The notes under the pieces are model-generated. The model did no database searches. It had not been told where the DNA came from and was given only the letters and a program-made list of their open reading frames with translations. Shown here piece after piece: positions 29,689 through 41,506 of a DNA stretch of 64,000 nt. The stretch spans positions 1-64,000 of the forward strand of contig NZ_JAGQAG010000001.1 of assembly GCF_021405525.1 (NCBI RefSeq). The letters run 5' to 3'. A program made the translations under genes and the position numbers. The stretch's first letter is position 1; every line of letters starts with the position of its first letter. Origin of the DNA: Ruegeria pomeroyi (lineage in GTDB: Bacteria > Pseudomonadota > Alphaproteobacteria > Rhodobacterales > Rhodobacteraceae).

Positions 29689-30216
29689 ATGAGTGACTGG
29701 CTGAAACTGATGTTGCTGGGCCTCTTGTCGGTCGTGTTCGGGATTATCATCCTGGGCGCGCCGGTGATGGCTTCGGTGGCCATTACCACCCTGACCGGAA
29801 TCATGCTGCTGATAGGTGGCGGGCTTCAGGCAGTGGGTGGTTTCACCGTCGAAGGGGCAGGCAACAAGATCCTGTCGATCATCATGGGTCTCATCATGGT
29901 GTTCCTCGGCTGGTCTTTCCTGTCGAACCCGCTCGAAGGCACGCTGACGCTGGCCTCGGTTGTGATGATCCTGTTTGCCGCCGGCGGCATCGCCCGGATC
30001 ATTCTGTCGTTCCAGATGCGCGGCACCGGTCTGTTCTTGCCGACACTCATTTCCGGCATCCTGTCGCTGGGCCTTGCCGCCTATGTCATGGCGAATGCAG
30101 GGGTCGGTCTGGCGCTCAGCCTTCTGGGTATCCTGATGGGTATCGAGATGCTCTTCAACCGCTTCGGCCTGATTTTCGCCGCGCTCTTCGTGCGCAGCGC
30201 GGGAAAACACGCGTAA
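29689..30216 (+). CDS. HdeD/DUF308-family membrane protein
   Basis: 175-aa very hydrophobic protein with about six membrane segments in three pairs, matching HdeD (DUF308). E. coli HdeD contributes to acid tolerance at high cell density; the function here is unknown. It begins 36 nt after leuC with AGGGAGAG ahead of the ATG, so it may be read through from leuC. A GC-rich hairpin at 30270-30304 follows it before leuD. Confidence 0.88.
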   Translation: MSDWLKLMLLGLLSVVFGIIILGAPVMASVAITTLTGIMLLIGGGLQAVGGFTVEGAGNKILSIIMGLIMVFLGWSFLSNPLEGTLTLASVVMILFAAGGIARIILSFQMRGTGLFLPTLISGILSLGLAAYVMANAGVGLALSLLGILMGIEMLFNRFGLIFAALFVRSAGKHA

Positions 30217-30269
30217 CCGGGGTCACGGGACCGAGGACTGTCCGTCCACGCCTGTGACTCTTTGAAACT

Positions 30270-30304
30270 GGTGCCGGACCGCGCGCTTGCGCGGGTCCGG
30301 CACC
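30270..30304 (+). other. Strong hairpin between the HdeD gene and leuD
   Basis: 11-bp perfect arms (GGTGCCGGACC and complement) with an inner GCGC/GCGC stem, no T tract. Located 54 nt upstream of leuD. It could pause or process the transcript or terminate it with Rho; regulation of leuD is possible but unproven. Confidence 0.6.
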
Positions 30305-30357
30305 GCTCAGAGATCTAGCGCCCGCATCAAACCCGGGCCCAAACCAGGAGACTGGAT

Positions 30358-30963
30358 ATGGACAAGTTCGAAAAACTTCAGGGCATCGCCGCGCCGATGC
30401 CGCTTATCAACATCGACACCGACATGATCATCCCCAAGGTGTTTCTCAAGACCATCAAGCGGTCGGGCCTTGGCGTGAACCTGTTCGACGAGATGCGCTA
30501 TAACGCCGACGGGTCCGAGAACCCCGATTTCGTGCTGAACAAGCCTCAATACCGCGACGCCGAGATCCTGGTGGCCGGCGACAACTTCGGCTGCGGTTCG
30601 TCGCGTGAACATGCCCCTTGGGCGATCAAGGATTTCGGCATCAAATGCGTGATCTCGACTTCGTTCGCCGACATCTTCTTCAACAACTGTTTTAAGAACG
30701 GCATCCTGCCCATCGTCCTGCCGCAGGAGCAGGTCGATTTGCTGATGAAGGATGCCGAGAAGGGCGCCAATGCCCGCATGATCGTGGACCTGGAAGCGCA
30801 AGAGATCACCACCTCGGATGGAGAGGTGATCCCGTTCGAAGTCGACGCCTTCAAAAAGCACTGCCTGCTCAATGGCCTCGACGATATCGGTCTGACCATG
30901 GAGAAGGCGACGGCAATTGATGCGTTCGAAGCGCAGGCGGCACAGTCGCGTCCCTGGGTCTGA
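30358..30963 (+). CDS. leuD: 3-isopropylmalate dehydratase small subunit
   Basis: 201-aa swivelling-domain subunit that pairs with LeuC. Start motif [22 protein letters not shown] and the block [16 protein letters not shown] are characteristic. CAGGAG precedes the ATG. It ends with a terminator-like hairpin at 30988-31018. Confidence 0.98.
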   Translation: MDKFEKLQGIAAPMPLINIDTDMIIPKVFLKTIKRSGLGVNLFDEMRYNADGSENPDFVLNKPQYRDAEILVAGDNFGCGSSREHAPWAIKDFGIKCVISTSFADIFFNNCFKNGILPIVLPQEQVDLLMKDAEKGANARMIVDLEAQEITTSDGEVIPFEVDAFKKHCLLNGLDDIGLTMEKATAIDAFEAQAAQSRPWV

Positions 30964-30987
30964 TCCCTTTTCGATCGCTGAACCGCG

Positions 30988-31018
30988 GGGCTGTATCCGG
31001 TTGATACAGCTCCGTTTT
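30988..31018 (+). terminator. Terminator after leuD
   Basis: Perfect 8-bp stem GCTGTATC/GATACAGC (30990-31010) with flanking GG/CC pairs and a CCGTTTTC tail, 27 nt past the leuD stop. Confidence 0.75.
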
Positions 31019-31311
31019 CAATTCTAGAACCAGTATTACATCGCTCATTAGTGATCGCGGATCGCGCAACCACAAAATGTGGTCACCTCGGATAACTTGC
31101 CAAAAAATTACACCATCTCTGATGCAAGAAGGCACCAGTTAAGCCATGTTTTTGCCTTAAATCGGGGGTCTCGTGACTCGGTGACTTGAGTGAATGGCCG
31201 AATAACGGCACAAATGGGGCCAAAATGAGGCACTCCGCCCAACCGGGTGGACTCAAGTTGGAACAAAGGCTCGGCAACGCATCGGCCTGTCCAGTTTGAA
31301 GGGATCGGACA
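31019..31311. other. Intergenic region after leuD, no gene seen
   Basis: About 290 nt, less GC-rich than its neighbours, with no supported open frame on either strand. It includes a short TTTTTGCCTTAAATC stretch around 31150 and must carry the promoter for the membrane-protein/EEP pair. No motif could be called. Confidence 0.4.
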
Positions 31312-32145
31312 GTGATTGCACGCATCACAGGCGCGGCTCTGCGCGGAATCTTGGTGGCGCTTGTCGTCGTGATTCCGGCGCTCTATTTGCCCAGCGCGGC
31401 CACGACATCGACCGAGATCGTCGTCCTTCTGGCGATCCTCGGTTTTGTGCTGACCTTTGCTGAGTACAACTCGACCTTTCCCAGTTTCATCGAATTCAGG
31501 GATGCGCCGCCGCTGAACCGGATGCGGTTCATTGCCCTTATGACCATGATAACCATGCTCACCCTGATCAGCAAAGATCGTATTGATCCGACCAATATCA
31601 CCGCGCTGTTTTCGGGATTTGGCCTGCTTGTCGCACATCTGATCGATTTCCCCTATTCGCCGGTACGGTTGGTGGTGTTGATGCTGCCGCAGGGCGCTGG
31701 AGTCGATCTGGTGTACAGTGTACGCGTGGCGGCGGCTGTCGCCTATGTGATTGCATTGCTGACAGTTTTTGCCTTCTGGGTTGCAGTGCGCATCCGCGGC
31801 TGGCCCACCGGCAACGGGGCATTCAACGTCTGGATCAACCTGCCGTTGTTCGATCCGACTACGGGCGGCGATGTCGTCGCGCGGCTGCAACGTGACGGCC
31901 GGATCAACATGATCCTAGGCGTCCTGTTGCCATTTCTCATTCCTGCCATCGTCAAGATGGCCTCCGACATATTTGATCCGATCAACCTGTACAGTCCGCA
32001 AACGCTGATCTGGACTATGAGCGCCTGGGCATTCCTGCCAGCGTCTATGATCATGCGGGGATTAGCGATGATACGGATCGCAGAGTTGATCGAGGAAAAA
32101 CGCCGTCGCGTCTATTCCAACGCCGAGGCGATGCAGACCGCATGA
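31312..32145 (+). CDS. Unknown integral membrane protein
   Basis: 277 aa with about six predicted membrane segments (for example 13-32, 37-52, 75-90, 100-115, 140-165, 200-220). I do not recognise a domain. It starts with GTG at 31312 after AAGGGA. Its stop overlaps the start of the next gene (ATGA), which encodes an exported EEP-fold protein, so the two are translationally coupled and may work together at the membrane. The C-terminal tail is charged (EEKRRRVYSNAEAMQTA) and probably cytoplasmic. Confidence 0.75.
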   Translation: MIARITGAALRGILVALVVVIPALYLPSAATTSTEIVVLLAILGFVLTFAEYNSTFPSFIEFRDAPPLNRMRFIALMTMITMLTLISKDRIDPTNITALFSGFGLLVAHLIDFPYSPVRLVVLMLPQGAGVDLVYSVRVAAAVAYVIALLTVFAFWVAVRIRGWPTGNGAFNVWINLPLFDPTTGGDVVARLQRDGRINMILGVLLPFLIPAIVKMASDIFDPINLYSPQTLIWTMSAWAFLPASMIMRGLAMIRIAELIEEKRRRVYSNAEAMQTA

Positions 32146-33218
32146 TCCGGCTAGCCGCCCTGGCGGTCCTGTGTCTGTTGCCGGTTGCGGCGACGGCCGA
32201 GGCGCTGCGGGTGGCGACGTTCAACACCGAACTCAGCCGTAAGGGGCCCGGGCTTATGCTGCGCGATATTGCCGGTGGCCGCGACACGCAGGTCGCCGCG
32301 GTAGTATCGGTGATCGCGTTTGCCCGCCCCGATATCCTTGCGCTTCAAGGGCTGGATTGGGATCACGAAGGCCGGGCGCTGGATGCGCTGGCCGTGCAGT
32401 TGGCCGCCGCCGGATGGGAGATGGCACACAGATTTGCCGCCCAACCCAATAGTGGCCGCGCCATCAACTTGGACCTGGATGGCGACGGACGGATCGGCGG
32501 CCCGGGTGATGCGCAGGGCTATGGCCGCTTCAGCGGTCAGGGTGGTATTGCGATCCTGTCCCGTCACCCTATTGCGCAGGCCAATGTACAAGATTTCTCT
32601 GCCTTGCTCTGGCGCGACCTGCCCGGCGCAACCTTGCCTGAGAGCAACGGTTACCCCTTCCCCACGGCCGAGGCGCAAGCAGTCCAGCGCCTGGCCTCGA
32701 CCGGGCACTGGCTGGTTCCGATCGACACCGATCAGGGGTGGATGGTGCTGCTGACCTATCAGGCCGGGCCGCCGGTCTTTGACGGGCCCGAAGACCGCAA
32801 CGGGCTGCGCAACCGGGACGAAACCCGCTTCTGGCAACTGCTGTTGGATGGCGCGGTCGGGACGATGCCGGACCTCCCCTTTGTGCTGGCCGGGGGCGCC
32901 AATCTAGATCCGCAGGATGGCGAGGGCCACCATGGCGCCATCGAAACACTTCTGACTGACCCCCGGCTACAGGACCCGGCGCCAGTAAGTCCCGGCGCCG
33001 CTAAGGCGGGTTCTCAGGGTCACAGGGGGCCGGATGCACAGGACACGGTCGATTGGCCCGGTATAGGCAGGTTCCGGGTCGATTACGTGCTGCCTTCGAT
33101 CCATTGGCGCGTGACGGGATCGGGTGTGATCTGGCCAGCGCCGGATGACCCGAGCGCAGGCCTGGTGTCACAGGCCAGCCGCCACCGCCTGGTCTGGGTG
33201 GACCTGATCCGCGAGTAG
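32142..33218 (+). CDS. Exported endonuclease/exonuclease/phosphatase-fold protein, catalytically degenerate
   Basis: 358 aa with a signal peptide (LAALAVLCLLPVAATAEA). The fold is suggested by LRVATFNTE, DILALQGLD, VLAGGANLDP, RVDYVLPS and SRHRLVWVDL, in the order of EEP enzymes. However, several active-site residues differ from the usual motifs: LQE is LQG, GDFN is GGAN and the SDH motif is SRH. Asn in ATFN, Asp in VDYV and the final His remain. It may be a pseudo-enzyme, a binding protein, or use altered chemistry. Coupled by ATGA to the upstream membrane protein. The last 51 nt overlap the convergent SDR gene. Confidence 0.78.
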   Translation: MIRLAALAVLCLLPVAATAEALRVATFNTELSRKGPGLMLRDIAGGRDTQVAAVVSVIAFARPDILALQGLDWDHEGRALDALAVQLAAAGWEMAHRFAAQPNSGRAINLDLDGDGRIGGPGDAQGYGRFSGQGGIAILSRHPIAQANVQDFSALLWRDLPGATLPESNGYPFPTAEAQAVQRLASTGHWLVPIDTDQGWMVLLTYQAGPPVFDGPEDRNGLRNRDETRFWQLLLDGAVGTMPDLPFVLAGGANLDPQDGEGHHGAIETLLTDPRLQDPAPVSPGAAKAGSQGHRGPDAQDTVDWPGIGRFRVDYVLPSIHWRVTGSGVIWPAPDDPSAGLVSQASRHRLVWVDLIRE

Positions 33219-34076
33219 CTCGACAGGGATCGCAGAAGCAAGCGCTTGCTCGAACGGTGTTGGCACAAACGTCGGCAGAACCTTTGCAAACGCGGCCCCG
33301 TCCAGACTGTGCGGTGTGCTCCAGAGATAGCGCATCTCCAGCAGTGAACGCGCCATCGGCCAGACGGGCCGGGCCAGATGCAAGGGCAGCCAGTTCATGC
33401 GCTTGAGCGTGATGCGTCGGCCCGTTACCTGCTCCAGTGCGGCCGCTATCTGGCGACCTGTCAGCGTGTAGCCGGGATAGGTGAGATCGCAGAACACCGG
33501 CAGCGTCTCGCGCTGCTGGGACAGGGTAACGGTGACGCGGGCGAGATCGGGCAGATAGGCCCAGGCATGTGCTATGTCGGGATCGCCCGGATAGATGAAC
33601 CGGCCCTTGTCGAGCCGCTTGATCATCACCTGATCGAACCAGTTGCCCGAGGCGCAGGTATCGAGGAAATCGCCCGCCCGCAGGACGATGGTACGAACGC
33701 CCGAGGCGCGATAGGCGGCCTCCATGTCGATGCGAATGCGGCCCAGCGGATTGGTCGCGGCATGCGGACTGTCAGGCCCCCAGGGAGCCGGAGTGTTGGG
33801 GCCAAAAACATAGACATTTCCGGGGATGATCACCGTGGCGTTCGTCGCTTGCGCTGTTTTGATCACCCGTGCATGCAGGCCGGGAACCGTGGCGGCCCAA
33901 TCGGGATAGGGCGGGTTCCAGGCGTTCACGATCACCTCGGCACCGCGTGCGGCAATGTCCAGGTCTTCGCGCTTTCGATCAAACGAACGTACGGTCCAAC
34001 CCGCCCGCCCAAAAGCCTCGGCCGCGTTGCGCCCGAACCGGCCCGAGGCCCCGAGAACAAGAACTGTCTGTGTCAT
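33168..34076 (-). CDS. NAD(P)-dependent epimerase/reductase (atypical SDR)
   Basis: 302-aa extended SDR-like protein with nucleotide-binding motif VLVLGASGRFG at the N-terminus. The middle segment NVYVFGPNTPAPWG resembles the active-site region of NAD-dependent epimerases, but no clean YxxxK motif is seen. The substrate is unknown. It is divergent from a LysR-type regulator with a 90-bp shared region, which suggests LysR control. Its 3' end overlaps the EEP gene by 51 nt. Confidence 0.78.
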   Translation of the reverse strand: MTQTVLVLGASGRFGRNAAEAFGRAGWTVRSFDRKREDLDIAARGAEVIVNAWNPPYPDWAATVPGLHARVIKTAQATNATVIIPGNVYVFGPNTPAPWGPDSPHAATNPLGRIRIDMEAAYRASGVRTIVLRAGDFLDTCASGNWFDQVMIKRLDKGRFIYPGDPDIAHAWAYLPDLARVTVTLSQQRETLPVFCDLTYPGYTLTGRQIAAALEQVTGRRITLKRMNWLPLHLARPVWPMARSLLEMRYLWSTPHSLDGAAFAKVLPTFVPTPFEQALASAIPVELLADQVHPDQAVAAGL

Positions 34077-34154
34077 GCTGGCTCTCCATCACTGTTCCTA
34101 TTCAAATAGTCATTCAAATGTATCGAGAGAATTGCCCAAAAACGTAGATCATGT

Positions 34155-34168
34155 ATTCATCAATGAAT
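34155..34168. promoter_or_regulatory. Inverted repeat in SDR-lysR divergent region
   Basis: ATTCAT-CA-ATGAAT overlaps the first bases of the LysR start codon. Nearby, ATTCAAATAGTCATTCAAAT at 34105-34124 contains a direct repeat ATTCAAAT. Either could be LysR-type binding DNA; the match to the T-N11-A class is only general. Confidence 0.4.
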
Positions 34169-35063
34169 GGATGAGCTTTCAGATATTGGTGACTGGTCCC
34201 TGATCCAGAGCTTTCTGGCTGTGGCCGAGACCGGCACTTTGTCAGCGGCGGCGCGGCAGCTCGACCGCAGTCAACCCACATTGGGCCGACATGTGCAGGC
34301 GCTGGAGCAGGCGCTGGGCCTGTCGCTGTTCGATCGGCACGCGCGCGGCCTGAAGCTGAGCGCGGACGGCGCCCGGATCCTGCCGCTGGCGCAACAGGCG
34401 CATCGGGCGATGACGGCGATTTCGGTCACCGCCGCCGGGCAATCGCAATCGCTGGCAGGCACCGTGCGCATCACCGCCTCTGTCTTTGCCTCGCATCATA
34501 TCCTGCCGCCGATCCTGGCGAGTATCCGGGCCGCCGAACCCGCGATCGAGCTGGAGCTGGTGCCCAGCGACACCACCGAGAACCTGCTGTTTCGCGCCGC
34601 CGATATCGCCGTGCGCATGTACCGGCCCCGGCAGGTGGATATCGTTGCCCGGCATATCGGTGACATACCGCTCTGCGCCTGCGCCGCCACCAGCTATCTG
34701 GAGCGCAAGGGTCGTCCCGCGCGGGCCGAGGACCTTCTCGATTTCGATCTGGTGGGCTATGACGCGGACCCGATCATCGTCAAGACGATGCAGGCGCTGG
34801 GCTGGCCGGCGACACGGCACAGCTTTGCCATCCGTTGCGACAATCAGAGCGCCTATTGGCAGTTGATCCGGGCCGGGTGCGGCATCGGTTTTGGCCAGCG
34901 CAGCATCGTCGCCGCCGATCCGCTGGTCGAAGTGCTGCCCTTTGACCTGCCGGTGCCACCGCTCGAAATGTGGCTCGCCGCACCGCAAGCGATGCGGCTG
35001 ACGCCCCGGATCCGCCGGGTCTGGGACCTCTTGGCCGAAGGCTTGCTGGCCGCGCCCCTTTGA
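34167..35063 (+). CDS. LysR-family transcriptional regulator
   Basis: 298-aa LTTR. The N-terminal winged helix (about 10-70) contains [20 protein letters not shown] and [17 protein letters not shown], followed by a substrate-binding domain (about 95-295). It is divergent from the SDR gene, its likely target. No ribosome binding site precedes the ATG at 34167, which follows an AT-rich stretch, so the message may be leaderless or the start different. Confidence 0.88.
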   Translation: MDELSDIGDWSLIQSFLAVAETGTLSAAARQLDRSQPTLGRHVQALEQALGLSLFDRHARGLKLSADGARILPLAQQAHRAMTAISVTAAGQSQSLAGTVRITASVFASHHILPPILASIRAAEPAIELELVPSDTTENLLFRAADIAVRMYRPRQVDIVARHIGDIPLCACAATSYLERKGRPARAEDLLDFDLVGYDADPIIVKTMQALGWPATRHSFAIRCDNQSAYWQLIRAGCGIGFGQRSIVAADPLVEVLPFDLPVPPLEMWLAAPQAMRLTPRIRRVWDLLAEGLLAAPL

Positions 35064-35166
35064 TCCCCGGTTTTCCCCTGTCAGGACAGCGCAGATGACC
35101 CGCGCCACATTGACCGCCCGCCTCTGGCGCGCTAGGGCCTTTGCGACGAAACGCAAGGAGAGTTCC

Positions 35167-36270
35167 ATGTCCAATCCCTCGCTCCTCATCCTGCCCGGTG
35201 ACGGAATTGGCCCCGAAGTCATGGCCGAAGTGCGCAAGATCATCGGCTGGTTCGGCGACAAGCGCGGCCTGAATTTCGACGTCAGCGAGGATCTGGTCGG
35301 CGGTGCCGCCTATGACGTGCATGGCGTGCCGCTGGCGGACGAGACCATGGCCAAGGCGCAAGAGGTCGATGCCGTGCTGCTGGGCGCCGTGGGTGGCCCG
35401 AAATACGACGATCTCGATTTCAGCGTCAAACCCGAACGCGGCCTTCTGCGTCTGCGCAAGGAGATGGACCTGTTCTCCAACCTGCGCCCGGCCCAGTGTT
35501 TCGACGCGCTGGCCGATTTCTCGTCGCTGAAAAAGGACATCGTTGCCGGTCTGGATATCATGATCGTGCGCGAGCTGACCTCGGGTGTCTATTTCGGCGA
35601 GCCGCGCGGCATCTTCGAAGAGGGCAACGAACGGGTGGGCATCAACACCCAGCGTTATACCGAAAGCGAGATCGAACGGGTCGCGCGTTCGGCCTTCGAA
35701 CTGGCGATGCGCCGCAGCAAGAAGCTGTGCTCGATGGAAAAGGCCAACGTGATGGAATCGGGCATCCTGTGGCGCGAGGTGGTGACCCGCGTGGCCAAGG
35801 ACTATCCCGAGGTCGAACTCAGCCACATGTATGCCGACAACGGTGCCATGCAGCTGGTCCGCGCGCCGAAACAGTTCGACGTGATCCTGACCGACAACCT
35901 GTTCGGCGACATCCTGTCGGACTGCGCCGCGATGCTGACCGGCAGTCTGGGCATGCTGCCCTCGGCCTCACTGGGCGCACCGATGGCCAACGGGCGTCCC
36001 AAGGCGCTGTATGAACCCGTGCACGGCTCGGCCCCTGATATCGCGGGCCAGGGCAAGGCCAACCCGATCGCCTGTATCCTCAGTTTTGCGATGGCGCTGC
36101 GCTACAGCTTTGACCAGGGTGCCGAGGCCGATCGCCTTGAAGCGGCAGTCGAACAGGTTCTGGCCGACGGTGTACGCACCGCCGACCTGCTGGGCGAAGA
36201 GGGCGTGACCCCGGTTTCGACCACCGAGATGGGGGCGGCGATCCTGGCGAAACTCGACGCCAGCCTCTAA
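35167..36270 (+). CDS. leuB: 3-isopropylmalate dehydrogenase
   Basis: 367-aa NAD+-dependent oxidative decarboxylase, the third enzyme specific to leucine synthesis. Start [21 protein letters not shown] with AAGGAGAG upstream. Conserved blocks: [15 protein letters not shown], the catalytic Tyr region [14 protein letters not shown], and the metal site [10 protein letters not shown]. It is separated from leuD by four unrelated genes. The stop overlaps the convergent Na/Pi gene by 4 nt. Confidence 0.98.
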   Translation: MSNPSLLILPGDGIGPEVMAEVRKIIGWFGDKRGLNFDVSEDLVGGAAYDVHGVPLADETMAKAQEVDAVLLGAVGGPKYDDLDFSVKPERGLLRLRKEMDLFSNLRPAQCFDALADFSSLKKDIVAGLDIMIVRELTSGVYFGEPRGIFEEGNERVGINTQRYTESEIERVARSAFELAMRRSKKLCSMEKANVMESGILWREVVTRVAKDYPEVELSHMYADNGAMQLVRAPKQFDVILTDNLFGDILSDCAAMLTGSLGMLPSASLGAPMANGRPKALYEPVHGSAPDIAGQGKANPIACILSFAMALRYSFDQGAEADRLEAAVEQVLADGVRTADLLGEEGVTPVSTTEMGAAILAKLDASL

Positions 36271-37868
36271 TCCGTTTCTGCCCGCGGCGGCGCGTCTGCC
36301 GCGGGCAATCGTGCCGCCGCCGCGCGGTGGTAATGCGCCACCCGTTCGGCATGGTGCAATACCCGGTCCAGCCAGCGCATCGCGTCGGTATGGGCAAAAA
36401 CCTGGTCCAGCGCAAACAGCCCCGCATGTTCGCCCAGCATCATCGCCCGGCGATGGCGCTTGCGTCGCGCGGCGATCAAGAGACGCAGCCGCTCCAGCCG
36501 CTTTCCTTCGGGCACCCCGCCCACTGCCCCGCCAGAGCGCCGCAGCGCCGCCCCGGCCCCAAGGGCAGAGCGCCGCAACAACCTGTCATGCAGCAGGGTG
36601 TCGATATTGCCGGTCTGCCGCGCCCGATCCAGCAGCCGGGTCAGATGGTCGATCTGGTGCAGGATGTCCGAAAAGGTCTCGATATCCTGTGCGCGATCGG
36701 GTGGCAGCCGGATCTCGGACAGAAAGGCACGTAGATCCTCGAGCGCGCGCGTGCACGGCGTCAGTGCCGCGATGCGCCGGTAATCGGGCGCGGGGGCCAA
36801 GCCGGCACCCAGAGCGAGAAACAACCGTTCGGCAATTGTCCGCGCGCCGGACTGTGCCGCCAGCAACGCGGCGTTTGCGTCCTTGAGCAGGCTGCGGTCG
36901 GCAACGAACAGCTGTTCGGTCTCGCGTTCGGGCAAGAGCCGCGCCACCAGCCCGGCAAAGCGCCCGGTCAGCGGCAGGAACAGCGCCGTTCCAACCAGAT
37001 TGAACCCGGTGTGAAAAATCAGCAGAACGCTCAGATCGTCACCCAACTGCGTCGCGTCATCGAAGACCGGGCGCAGAAGAAGCAACATGGGAAAGGCCAG
37101 GACCGAGGTCACGATGTTGAAGATCAGGTTCGCCAACGCGGTCTGCCGCATCGGCACCGAGCCACCGGTCGAGGCCAGAACAGCGGTAAAGGTGGTGCCG
37201 ATATTCATGCCGATCACGATTGCGGCTGCCTGCAACAGCGTGATCGCGCCCCCCGACAGCATCACCAGCGCCAACGCCATCGCCGCGCTGGACGATTGCA
37301 TGACGATGGTCACCGCTGCCCCCAATCCCACGAGTAGGAGCAATCCTCCGGGCCCGCTTCCCGGCAGGCTTTCGGGCGTCAGAAACGAAGTCAGGTCGCT
37401 TGCCCCCGATTGCATCAGGTCGAGCCCGATCAGCAACAAGCACAATCCCGCGACCGTGCGTCCGGCCCGTGCCAGCGCTCCACGCGCCAGGAGATCGGCA
37501 AGGGCTGCCGGAAACAACAGCAGTAGCGCCAGATTGCCAAGTTTGAGCTTGAAGCCCAACAGCGACACCAGCCAGCCGGTGGCCGTGGTGCCGATATTGG
37601 CCCCGTAGAGAATGCCCAATGCCTGCGGCATCGTCATCAGCCCGGCCCCGACAAACCCCACCGTCATGACTGTCGTGGCACTGGACGATTGCACCACGGC
37701 GGTTGCGGCGGCGCCGGTCATCACACCGCGTAGCGGCGTGGTGGTGAAGCGCGTCAGCACGCCGCGCAACTGACTCCCCGCCGCATCGCGCAAGGCAGTA
37801 GTCATCAACTCCATTCCCAGCAGGAACATGCCGATGCCACCAATCAGGTAAAAGAGATTTCCCACCAT
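36267..37868 (-). CDS. Na+/phosphate cotransporter-family protein with PhoU-like tail
   Basis: 533 aa. The N-terminal two thirds (about 1-330) hold eight or more membrane segments with the two inverted QSSSA motifs of the family ([15 protein letters not shown] and [15 protein letters not shown]). The C-terminal part (about 350-520) is a helical PhoU-like domain. This matches the YjbB/NptA type, which moves phosphate with sodium, often outward. The start at 37868 ([19 protein letters not shown]) is the family start; an upstream Arg-rich extension is rejected. Confidence 0.88.
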   Translation of the reverse strand: MVGNLFYLIGGIGMFLLGMELMTTALRDAAGSQLRGVLTRFTTTPLRGVMTGAAATAVVQSSSATTVMTVGFVGAGLMTMPQALGILYGANIGTTATGWLVSLLGFKLKLGNLALLLLFPAALADLLARGALARAGRTVAGLCLLLIGLDLMQSGASDLTSFLTPESLPGSGPGGLLLLVGLGAAVTIVMQSSSAAMALALVMLSGGAITLLQAAAIVIGMNIGTTFTAVLASTGGSVPMRQTALANLIFNIVTSVLAFPMLLLLRPVFDDATQLGDDLSVLLIFHTGFNLVGTALFLPLTGRFAGLVARLLPERETEQLFVADRSLLKDANAALLAAQSGARTIAERLFLALGAGLAPAPDYRRIAALTPCTRALEDLRAFLSEIRLPPDRAQDIETFSDILHQIDHLTRLLDRARQTGNIDTLLHDRLLRRSALGAGAALRRSGGAVGGVPEGKRLERLRLLIAARRKRHRRAMMLGEHAGLFALDQVFAHTDAMRWLDRVLHHAERVAHYHRAAAARLPAADAPPRAETD

Positions 37869-37965
37869 TTCCCGAGCTCTGCGGACCCTCTCCGGACCCG
37901 CAGTCTTGCCAATGATCGGCGCCGGGACAAGTCGATGTTTTTCAAACTGCTGCGGCGGAATCCCT

Positions 37966-37993
37966 CTTGCATGTCGTCCGGGGCAGGTATAGA
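37966..37993 (+). promoter_or_regulatory. Predicted tRNA-Pro promoter
   Basis: CTTGCA (37966-37971) and TATAGA (37988-37993) with 16-nt spacing, 14 nt upstream of the mature tRNA start. The -10 box is a good match; the -35 is modest. Confidence 0.5.
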
Positions 37994-38007
37994 TCACCCG
38001 CCACGGT

Positions 38008-38084
38008 CGGAGTGTAGCTCAGCCTGGTAGAGCACTGTCTTCGGGAGGCAGGGGCCGGAGGTTCGAATCCTCTCACTCCGACCA
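38008..38084 (+). tRNA. tRNA-Pro (CGG)
   Basis: 77-nt cloverleaf starting CGGAGTGTAGCTCAGCCTGG and ending with an encoded CCA. The anticodon loop TTCGGGA gives CGG, reading CCG proline codons, which are common in this GC-rich genome. The T-arm GTTCGAATCC is intact. It is a stand-alone gene with its own terminator. Confidence 0.97.
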
Positions 38085-38092
38085 ATAAAACA

Positions 38093-38118
38093 AGGCGCCC
38101 TCGGGCGCCTTTGTTGTT
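38093..38118 (+). terminator. Terminator after tRNA-Pro
   Basis: AGGCGCCC / GGGCGCCT stem (38093-38110) followed by a T-rich TTGTTGTT tail, 8 nt after the tRNA. Confidence 0.88.
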
Positions 38119-38223
38119 CTTAGTTTATGCCTCAGCCCAACACCGACCTGGTTTCCAGATTATCCCCGGCATGGAGCCGATGGCAGGTAAGCTCTTCAAG
38201 ATTGAACACCAATCTCGACAAAT

Positions 38224-38282
38224 CTGTTGCATGGTAATAACCCGCCACAGCCCCATTTCGCGATTCATCTAGTATGCAACAG
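38224..38282. repeat. Long inverted repeat between tRNA-Pro and gyrB
   Basis: CTGTTGCAT (38224-38232) and its exact complement ATGCAACAG (38274-38282) flank 41 nt. With two mismatches the arms extend to 13 bp. The surrounding 270 nt (38119-38388) are less GC-rich and hold no gene. It may be a remnant of a small mobile element or a structured 3' region. Confidence 0.45.
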
Positions 38283-38346
38283 GCTCGGATTGCCTTCTCT
38301 TTCTCGAGCTAAGAAAGACATCTTAACCAAGCGCGCATTTCTAGCA

Positions 38347-38380
38347 TTCGGATGCCCAGCATCGCTACGGGGCACCCGAA
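38347..38380 (-). terminator. Hairpin after gyrB
   Basis: 11-bp stem with one G-U pair (TTCGG-T/C-GCCC arms at 38347-38357 and 38370-38380), beginning 8 nt past the gyrB stop on the minus strand. No U tract follows, so termination strength is uncertain. Confidence 0.5.
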
Positions 38381-38388
38381 CAATAGAA

Positions 38389-40878
<2,490 letters not shown>

Positions 40879-40890
40879 TCAGCAATTGTT

Positions 40891-41484
40891 TCAGGCCGCT
40901 TTTGCACCCATCTGCGCGGCCTTGCGCAGCCATTTCTGGACCCGGTCGCCCTCGGCACCGGTGGCGGGGGCAAATGTCGAGAAGCGGGCCGGCTTGATCC
41001 CGACAAAACCCAGGATCTGTCGGGCCAGAACTTTCTTGATCGCGTTCGAGTAAAACAGCCCCAACAACATCGCCGGCGTGTCCGATGTCATCAGCACCCG
41101 CGCCGTGCGCCCCTTGAGCAGCGGCGCTGGAACCCCCATGAAATTGGTGTTCCGAGTGTCAAAGGCCCGCCCCGGCAACAGTGAACGGTCGAACAGCCCC
41201 TTCAGCTTGGCCGGGATCGCCCCCCACCAGAGCGGCGTCGCCAGCACCACGTGTTCGGCCCATTCCAGATCGGCCAGAAACGCCTCCAATTCAGGCTCCA
41301 GCGGTTTGGTGTTCTTGTAGCCGCCCTCGCCGTAATCCATGTCGAACCGCATCTGGGACAGATCGTGATAGCGCACCTGATGGCCGCTTTCGCGGGCCGC
41401 GCTTGCATATGCTTCGCTTAGCGATTTCGACAGCGACGACTGACCCGGGTGACCGTTGAGAATGATGATTTTACGTGTGGACAT
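40891..41484 (-). CDS. NAD(P)H-dependent flavin oxidoreductase (NQO1/KefF-like)
   Basis: 197-aa flavodoxin-fold enzyme. The N-terminal KIIILNGHPGQSSLSKSL binds flavin phosphate and the segment HVVLATPLWWGAIPAKLKGLFDR is the hallmark of the NAD(P)H quinone reductase/KefF group. It probably performs two-electron reduction of quinones or electrophiles. It is divergent from a TetR regulator, with three identical-core palindromes in the 106-bp gap; expression is therefore probably induced by a toxic ligand. It ends 84 nt before gyrB starts. Confidence 0.9.
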   Translation of the reverse strand: MSTRKIIILNGHPGQSSLSKSLSEAYASAARESGHQVRYHDLSQMRFDMDYGEGGYKNTKPLEPELEAFLADLEWAEHVVLATPLWWGAIPAKLKGLFDRSLLPGRAFDTRNTNFMGVPAPLLKGRTARVLMTSDTPAMLLGLFYSNAIKKVLARQILGFVGIKPARFSTFAPATGAEGDRVQKWLRKAAQMGAKAA

Positions 41485-41506
41485 TTTCCTGTTTCCTCTG
41501 CAAAAG

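Noticed and set aside
28213-30210. 665-codon frame on the minus strand
   Set aside because: Antisense to leuC and the HdeD gene; no domain, and composition typical of a shadow.
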